In this document: positions 59,425 through 64,000 of the stretch, piece after piece
How positions within the stretch are numbered: position 1 is the first letter of the stretch
Layout of the letters: every line of letters starts with the position of its first letter
DNA from: Nitrococcus mobilis
GTDB taxonomy: Bacteria; Pseudomonadota; Gammaproteobacteria; Nitrococcales; Nitrococcaceae
Reading direction: 5' to 3'
Length of the DNA: 64,000 nt
Assembly (NCBI GenBank): GCA_024102725.1
Contig: JAGFJL010000123.1
Span: forward strand, 16,322 to 80,321
Notes under the pieces: model-generated
Told to the model about the DNA's origin: nothing
Database searches by the model: none
The model's input: the letters and a program-made list of their open reading frames with translations, nothing else
Program-made: the position numbers and the translations under genes

Positions 59425-60114
59425 ATGAGCACACAGCGGGCGGAAAGCCTTGACGAGATCCTGATCGCAGAGTATCTGCGGCGGCATCCGGATTTCTTCC
59501 TCCGCCAACGGGAGTTGGTCGCTGAGCTGCGTATCCCGCACGACGTCCGCCCTGCCCGCTCGCTAATCGAATACCAGGTGCAGGTGCTGCGCGACGAAAC
59601 CGCACAGCTACGCGCCCACCTGAACGAGCTGCTGCGCATCGCGCGCAGCAATGATCGACTCGTGCAGCAGCTCCACCGCCTGACCCTGGAATTGTTGGAC
59701 GCCGACAGCCTGGAGACGGTTTGCGACGCACTGCGACAAAGCTTGCGGCACAGCTTCCATGTCGATGCCGTTCATATCATTCTCATAACGGCGCTACCGG
59801 CGCAGGTCAATGCGTCGGTCTGGCCACCCGATCACCCCGATGCGGCTCGATTGGCCAAACTTTTCCGTGGCGACCGCCCGATCTGTGGACGGCTCAACGA
59901 CGAGGACATGCGGCTTGCTTTCGGCGAACTCGCCATCCGGGTCAAGTCAGCGGCGCTTATCCCGCTAGCCGATGGCGCCACCCAGGGCTTGCTCGCCATC
60001 GGCAGCCACAATCCCGAGCATTACCGCCCCGACCAAGGCACGATATTCTTGCGTCAGCTCGGCGCTCTGCTGGGACGGGCCATTCAGCGCCACTTGCCAG
60101 CGAGCCAAGCATGA
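59425..60114 (+). CDS. DUF484 family protein
   Basis: 229 residues. Begins with the family helix AEYLRRHPDFFLRQRELVAE (seen as IAEYLRRHPDFFL), then a coiled-coil linker and a GAF-like domain (ALIPLADGATQGLLAIGS, FLRQLGALLGRAIQRHL). Its stop overlaps the xerC start by four bases; the dapF-DUF484-xerC order is conserved in gammaproteobacteria. Function unknown. Confidence 0.9.
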   Translation: MSTQRAESLDEILIAEYLRRHPDFFLRQRELVAELRIPHDVRPARSLIEYQVQVLRDETAQLRAHLNELLRIARSNDRLVQQLHRLTLELLDADSLETVCDALRQSLRHSFHVDAVHIILITALPAQVNASVWPPDHPDAARLAKLFRGDRPICGRLNDEDMRLAFGELAIRVKSAALIPLADGATQGLLAIGSHNPEHYRPDQGTIFLRQLGALLGRAIQRHLPASQA

Positions 60115-61028
60115 ACGACCGGATGGGTTGTTGGCTCGAGCGCTTCGATGCCCATCTGCGCACCGAACGACGGCTTGCCCGGCTGACTCGGCAGCATTAC
60201 CGCCGCGACCTGGAGACACTGGCGGGCTACTGCAGCGACCTCGGTCTGCGCGGTTGGGAGCAAGTCAGCGCCGCGCATATCCGCCGCTTTATCGCTTGGC
60301 GCCATCGCTCCGGCTTGGCGGGCCGGTCCTTACAGCGCACACTCTCCAGCATCCGCACCCTTTATCGCTACCTCATCCGGGAAGGGCTGACCCGAGTCAA
60401 TCCCGGCGCGGGCGTGCGGGCACCCAAGACCGCGCGGCGCCTGCCCGAAGCGCTGGACGTCGATGAAACAGCCCAGCTGCTGGATGAGCCATCGGCCTCG
60501 GATCCGCTGCGGGTGCGCGATGTGGCCATGTTCGAATTGATGTATTCCTGCGGCTTACGGCTGGCCGAGTTGGCGAGCTTGTCCACCGCTGCCGTCACGG
60601 AGCAAGAAACCGAGCTACGGGTAACGGGCAAGGGCCACAAGATGCGTGTGGCCCCAATCGGCCGCCAAGCCCATTGGGCGCTCCTGCGTTGGCTTACGCT
60701 ACGCCCGAGATTCGCCCGCTCGGGCGAACCCGCGCTGTTCGTCGCTCGCCATGGCCGACGATTGAGTCATCGCGCCATTCAAGTACGTCTAGAACGGCTT
60801 GCCCAGCGGCGGGGCTTGCGCCGGCGCGTGCATCCGCACATGCTGCGCCACTCTTTCGCTTCGCACTTGCTCGAATCGAGCGGTGATCTACGCGCCGTCC
60901 AAGAACTCCTAGGCCATGCCCATCTCGGCACGACCCAGGTCTACACTCATTTGGATTTCCAACACCTCGCCCAAGTCTACGATGCGGCTCACCCGCGCGC
61001 CCGGCGCAAACCCCGGGAGCAGGGGTAA
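60111..61028 (+). CDS. xerC: Tyrosine recombinase XerC
   Basis: 305 residues. With XerD resolves chromosome dimers at dif. Core-binding domain (about 1-100), catalytic domain (about 105-300) with ELMYSCGLRLAELASL (Arg), VTGKGHKMRVAPIG (Lys), HMLRHSFASHLLESSGDLR (His, Arg), LGHAHLGTTQVYTHLDF (His/Trp position and nucleophilic Tyr). ATG 60111 gives the normal length; the longer in-frame upstream region is antisense-like junk. Confidence 0.94.
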   Translation: MNDRMGCWLERFDAHLRTERRLARLTRQHYRRDLETLAGYCSDLGLRGWEQVSAAHIRRFIAWRHRSGLAGRSLQRTLSSIRTLYRYLIREGLTRVNPGAGVRAPKTARRLPEALDVDETAQLLDEPSASDPLRVRDVAMFELMYSCGLRLAELASLSTAAVTEQETELRVTGKGHKMRVAPIGRQAHWALLRWLTLRPRFARSGEPALFVARHGRRLSHRAIQVRLERLAQRRGLRRRVHPHMLRHSFASHLLESSGDLRAVQELLGHAHLGTTQVYTHLDFQHLAQVYDAAHPRARRKPREQG

Positions 61029-61219
61029 CGAGCATCCCGACGACGGACAGCTATCGTTAACAGCCCACGTACACCAGGCTCGAGGCGTCCGCCAAACATC
61101 GATTAGGCGTTACTTTGAAAATCCGGCCCCCGCCCTTACCTCCATTCCATGTAAGATAGCTTGATTCAAGCTGCAGCAGCTGAGGCGGCGCTTCGGCCGT
61201 GTCAAACGAGGTCCCGATC

Positions 61220-61762
61220 GTGAGGCAGTTCCAAGGCACAACCATCATTGCGCTACGCCGCAATGGGCACACCGTGGTCGGCGGCGACGGCCAGGTCACC
61301 CTGGGCGATACCGTCATGAAAGGTAATGCCCGCAAGGTTCGACGGCTTTTCCACGGCCGCATCCTAGCCGGTTTCGCCGGCGGAACGGCGGATGCGTTCA
61401 CGCTGTTCGAGCGGTTCGAGGGCCAGCTCGAGAAATACCGCGGCAATCTGACTCGCGCGGCCGTCGAGATGGCCAAAGACTGGCGCTCGGATCGAGTTCT
61501 ACGACGACTAGAGGCCTTGCTGGTGGTAGCGGATACGGAATCGCTGCTCATGCTCTCCGGCAACGGTGACGTAGTCGAACCGGAGCACGACCTGATGGCC
61601 ATCGGTTCCGGCGGCGCTTACGCCCGGGCTGCGGCCACGGCGCTGTTGGAAAATACGCAGCTCTCGGCACGGGAGATCGCGGAACGATCCCTTAATATCG
61701 CAGCCGATATCTGCATCTATACCAATCATCACTTAGCCATAGAAGAGCTGGGGGCCGGATGA
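61220..61762 (+). CDS. hslV: ATP-dependent protease subunit HslV (peptidase)
   Basis: 180 residues. Proteasome-like peptidase with N-terminal Thr nucleophile: [20 protein letters not shown] shows GTTI where the propeptide is removed before Thr. GTG 61220 (MRQFQGTTI) with GAGG eight bases upstream gives the short propeptide usual in the family; GTG 61199 would add seven residues. HslU lies just downstream with overlapping frames at its longer start. Confidence 0.94.
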   Translation: MRQFQGTTIIALRRNGHTVVGGDGQVTLGDTVMKGNARKVRRLFHGRILAGFAGGTADAFTLFERFEGQLEKYRGNLTRAAVEMAKDWRSDRVLRRLEALLVVADTESLLMLSGNGDVVEPEHDLMAIGSGGAYARAAATALLENTQLSAREIAERSLNIAADICIYTNHHLAIEELGAG

Positions 61763-61794
61763 GCCAAGCCCTTGCTAGCCGGAGAGTGACCACC

Positions 61795-63120
61795 ATGTCC
61801 CAAATGACTCCCCGGGAAATCGTCCAGGAACTCGACAAATACATCATCGGCCAGGCAAAAGCCAAGCAGGCGGTGGCCATTGCCTTGCGCAACCGCTGGC
61901 GACGCATGCAGGTCGATGAGGCATTGCGCGCCGAGATCACGCCCAAGAACATTCTGATGATCGGACCGACCGGCGTCGGTAAAACCGAGATCGCCCGTCG
62001 CTTGGCGAAACTCGCTGGCGCTCCGTTTATCAAGATCGAAGCCACCAAATTCACAGAGGTCGGCTACGTCGGCCGAGACGTCGAGTCCATGATCCGCGAT
62101 TTGGTGGATATCGCCGTTAAGATGACCCGGCAGCACGAAATGGAGAAGGTGACGAGCGCTGCCATGGACGCCGCCGAAGAGCGCATTCTCGACACGCTGT
62201 TGCCCCGGGCGAGAGGTTTCGGCACGGAGGACGAAAGCGCCGATGCCACCCGGCAGAAAATGCGCAAGAAGCTGCGGGAAGGCGATCTCGACGAGCGGGA
62301 GATCGAAATAGAGGTGCGCAGCGCCCCCATCGGCATGGAGATCATGGCGCCGCCGGGGATGGAGGAAATGACCGGGCAGCTGCAAAGTATGTTCCAAAAT
62401 CTAACCGGGGAGCGCACCCGAACACGCCGCCTGAAGATCAAAGATGCCTGGCATGTTCTCAGGGAGGAGGAAGCCGCCAAGCTGGTCAACGAGGAGGAGG
62501 TCAAGCGCAAGGCACTCGAGGCCGTAGAACAAAACGGCATCGTTTTCCTAGACGAGATCGACAAGGTGGCCAAACGGGGCGAGCACGGCGGCGGCGTGGA
62601 CGTCTCGCGTGAAGGCGTTCAGCGCGATCTCTTGCCATTGGTGGAAGGCTCTACTGTTTCCACCAAACACGGCATGATCAACACCAACCATATCCTGTTC
62701 ATCGCTTCCGGGGCCTTCCACCTGTCCAAGCCCTCCGATCTGATTCCGGAGCTGCAGGGACGGCTGCCCATCCGGGTGGAACTTGACCCGCTCACCGTAG
62801 ACGATTTCGTACGCATTCTCACCGAACCGGATGCTTCCCTAGTGCGCCAGTATCAAGCGCTGATAGCAACCGAAGGCGTGCGCCTGGAGTTCACGAAGGA
62901 GGGCGTCAGCCGCATTGCGGAAGTGGCCTGGGAAGTTAACGAGCGTACCGAGAATATCGGTGCCCGACGGCTCCACACCGTGATGGAACGCTTGCTGGAG
63001 ACGGTATCCTACGAAGCCGCCGACCAGGCCGATGAGCTCGTGCGCATCGATGATCATTATGTCGACGAACATTTAGCCGATCTGGCGCGCGACCAAGATC
63101 TCAGCCGCTACATTCTCTAA
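61795..63120 (+). CDS. hslU: ATP-dependent protease ATPase subunit HslU
   Basis: 441 residues from ATG 61795, which has GGAGAG eight bases upstream; the in-frame ATG 61759 would overlap hslV. AAA+ unfoldase that feeds Hsl[21 protein letters not shown] starts the family, Walker A is [17 protein letters not shown], the [16 protein letters not shown] pore motif follows, Walker B is [14 protein letters not shown], and the end [11 protein letters not shown] is the C-terminal tail inserted into HslV. Confidence 0.96.
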   Translation: MSQMTPREIVQELDKYIIGQAKAKQAVAIALRNRWRRMQVDEALRAEITPKNILMIGPTGVGKTEIARRLAKLAGAPFIKIEATKFTEVGYVGRDVESMIRDLVDIAVKMTRQHEMEKVTSAAMDAAEERILDTLLPRARGFGTEDESADATRQKMRKKLREGDLDEREIEIEVRSAPIGMEIMAPPGMEEMTGQLQSMFQNLTGERTRTRRLKIKDAWHVLREEEAAKLVNEEEVKRKALEAVEQNGIVFLDEIDKVAKRGEHGGGVDVSREGVQRDLLPLVEGSTVSTKHGMINTNHILFIASGAFHLSKPSDLIPELQGRLPIRVELDPLTVDDFVRILTEPDASLVRQYQALIATEGVRLEFTKEGVSRIAEVAWEVNERTENIGARRLHTVMERLLETVSYEAADQADELVRIDDHYVDEHLADLARDQDLSRYIL

Positions 63121-63190
63121 CCGCTGCGCGCTGGCTCAGCCCAGCCGGCAACGCGCCACACTTGCAAGCCGCGCATAGGAACAATAGGCG

Positions 63191-63586
63191 ATGCGCAGAC
63201 CGTACAAAACGCAAACCGAACGCACCCCGACGGATATTCGTCTGCATCGGCGCGCCCGGATGCTCGAGGTCTGGTTCGATGATGGCAGTCGGTTCGAGCT
63301 GGCTGCCGAGTATTTGCGTGTCTATTCGCCTTCGGCCGAAGTGCGCGGTCACGGCCCCGGAGAGCAAATACTGCAACTCGGCAAAGAGAAAGTCGCCATC
63401 ACCGCCGTCGAGCCGGTAGGTCAGTACGCCGTAAAGCTTGTCTTCGACGATGGCCACTGTACGGGGCTATACTCTTGGGCTTTGCTATACGATCTGGGCA
63501 CCAATAAAGAACACTACTGGCAGGCCTATCTCGCGGCATTGGAGCAGGCCGGCTGCCCGCGCGATGCCATCGGCAAAGAGGAGTAA
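63191..63586 (+). CDS. DUF971 domain protein
   Basis: 131 residues. MLEVWFDDGSRFELAAEYLR and SPSAEVRGHG are the DUF971 core, also seen fused to other proteins in eukaryotes; VFDDGHCTGLYSWALLYDLG closes the domain. Function unknown (gamma-butyrobetaine-hydroxylase-like N-terminal fold). The hslU-DUF971-ubiE order is common in gammaproteobacteria. Confidence 0.9.
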   Translation: MRRPYKTQTERTPTDIRLHRRARMLEVWFDDGSRFELAAEYLRVYSPSAEVRGHGPGEQILQLGKEKVAITAVEPVGQYAVKLVFDDGHCTGLYSWALLYDLGTNKEHYWQAYLAALEQAGCPRDAIGKEE

Positions 63587-63591
63587 TAGCG

Positions 63592-64000
63592 GTGTCGAGC
63601 GAGCATCCGCCAACGTCGGAGAAAACGCACTTCGGCTTTCAGAGCGTGTCGACGACGGAGAAAACGCACCGGGTAGGCCAAGTGTTCGAGTCCGTGGCAC
63701 AACGCTACGACCTCATGAACGATCTGATGTCGCTTGGTCTGCATAGGCTGTGGAAGCAGCAGGCGCTGCGATTCGCTGGATTGCGCCCTGGGCAGCGGGT
63801 GCTGGATCTCGCGGCTGGCACCGGTGATTTGAGTCGGTCGATCGCCAACCGAGTCGGCCCAAACGGATTCGTGGTGGCCTGCGACATCAACCCCGCCATG
63901 CTCACCCTGGGACGGGACCGCCTGACCGATGCCGGTATCGTCGGCAATATAGGCTATGTGATTGCTGACGCAGAGCGGCTACCGTTCCCTGACCAAAGCT
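63592..64000 (+). CDS. ubiE: Ubiquinone/menaquinone C-methyltransferase UbiE, N-terminal part
   Basis: Starts at GTG 63592 with GAGGAG nine bases upstream and runs off the window end after 136 codons. VFESVAQRYDLMNDLMSLGL is the UbiE signature, and VLDLAAGTGDLSRSIANRV is SAM-binding motif I. Methylates demethylmenaquinone/2-polyprenyl-6-methoxybenzoquinol. The N-terminal 20 residues (a repeated SEKTHFG/TEKTHRVG pattern) are variable. Confidence 0.93.
   Translation, partial: MSSEHPPTSEKTHFGFQSVSTTEKTHRVGQVFESVAQRYDLMNDLMSLGLHRLWKQQALRFAGLRPGQRVLDLAAGTGDLSRSIANRVGPNGFVVACDINPAMLTLGRDRLTDAGIVGNIGYVIADAERLPFPDQS

Overview
The window is a GC-rich gammaproteobacterial chromosome segment. The gene orders are typical of the class: nrdR-ribD-ribE-ribBA-ribH-nusB-thiL at the left end, and lptM-lysA-dapF-DUF484-xerC-hslV-hslU-DUF971-ubiE at the right end. 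argH is divergent from algZ-algR-hemC-hemX-hemY in the middle right. RibBX-type riboflavin enzyme, MetH, a very large NAD-glutamate dehydrogenase and AlgZ/AlgR all fit a free-living, Chromatiales-like or Pseudomonas-like gammaproteobacterium; the genus cannot be named from the sequence. No rRNA, tRNA or CRISPR array was seen.

Layout. 1-5.4 kb: riboflavin/thiamine operon. 5.5-10.5 kb: a small membrane protein, SufT and MetH. 10.7-15.2 kb: accessory genes (an orphan GG-leader peptide, a conserved hypothetical, an alginate-export-type porin, DUF2784, a TerC/CBS/CorC protein). 15.2-30 kb: the most interesting block. A minus-strand operon reads GG-leader peptide 1, GG-leader peptide 2, NodT/TolC-type outer-membrane factor, FHA membrane protein, HlyD adaptor, cytoplasmic parvulin-like PPIase, a C39 peptidase ABC exporter with two cyclic-nucleotide-binding domains, and a sigma54 activator. 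It is preceded by a well-formed -24/-12 promoter with an IHF-like site and a distal palindrome. A ParA/MinD-like ATPase and a patatin-like hydrolase diverge from it, followed by another FHA protein and a CBS protein.

30-37 kb: a patchy, locally AT-rich accessory segment with a zinc-ribbon membrane protein, a HhH glycosylase-like protein, a methyltransferase, a polyprenyl synthase with a membrane partner, PhoB with a Pho box but no PhoR, a frameshifted aspartyl-protease-like pseudogene, IS5-type transposase debris and a KAS III-like protein lacking two triad residues. 37.9-47 kb: gdhB, a hydrolase, maeB and hemH. 47-54.6 kb: hemY, hemX, hemC (no hemD in its usual place) and algR/algZ, interrupted by a lyase-like secreted beta-propeller gene lying between intact algR and a decayed partial copy of algR. 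54.7-64 kb: argH, an esterase and the lysine/recombination/HslUV/ubiquinone housekeeping run.

Working model for 15-30 kb (inference): the sigma54 activator, encoded last in the operon, switches on two small peptides with near-identical 26-residue double-glycine leaders. The C39 domain of the exporter removes the leaders during export through HlyD and the outer-membrane factor. The PPIase may keep the peptides export-competent, and cyclic nucleotide and FHA phospho-threonine inputs may gate the machine. No RiPP tailoring enzyme is present, so the products may be unmodified; their Asn/Gln-patterned C-termini raise the possibility of self-assembling (curli-like) rather than bacteriocin products.
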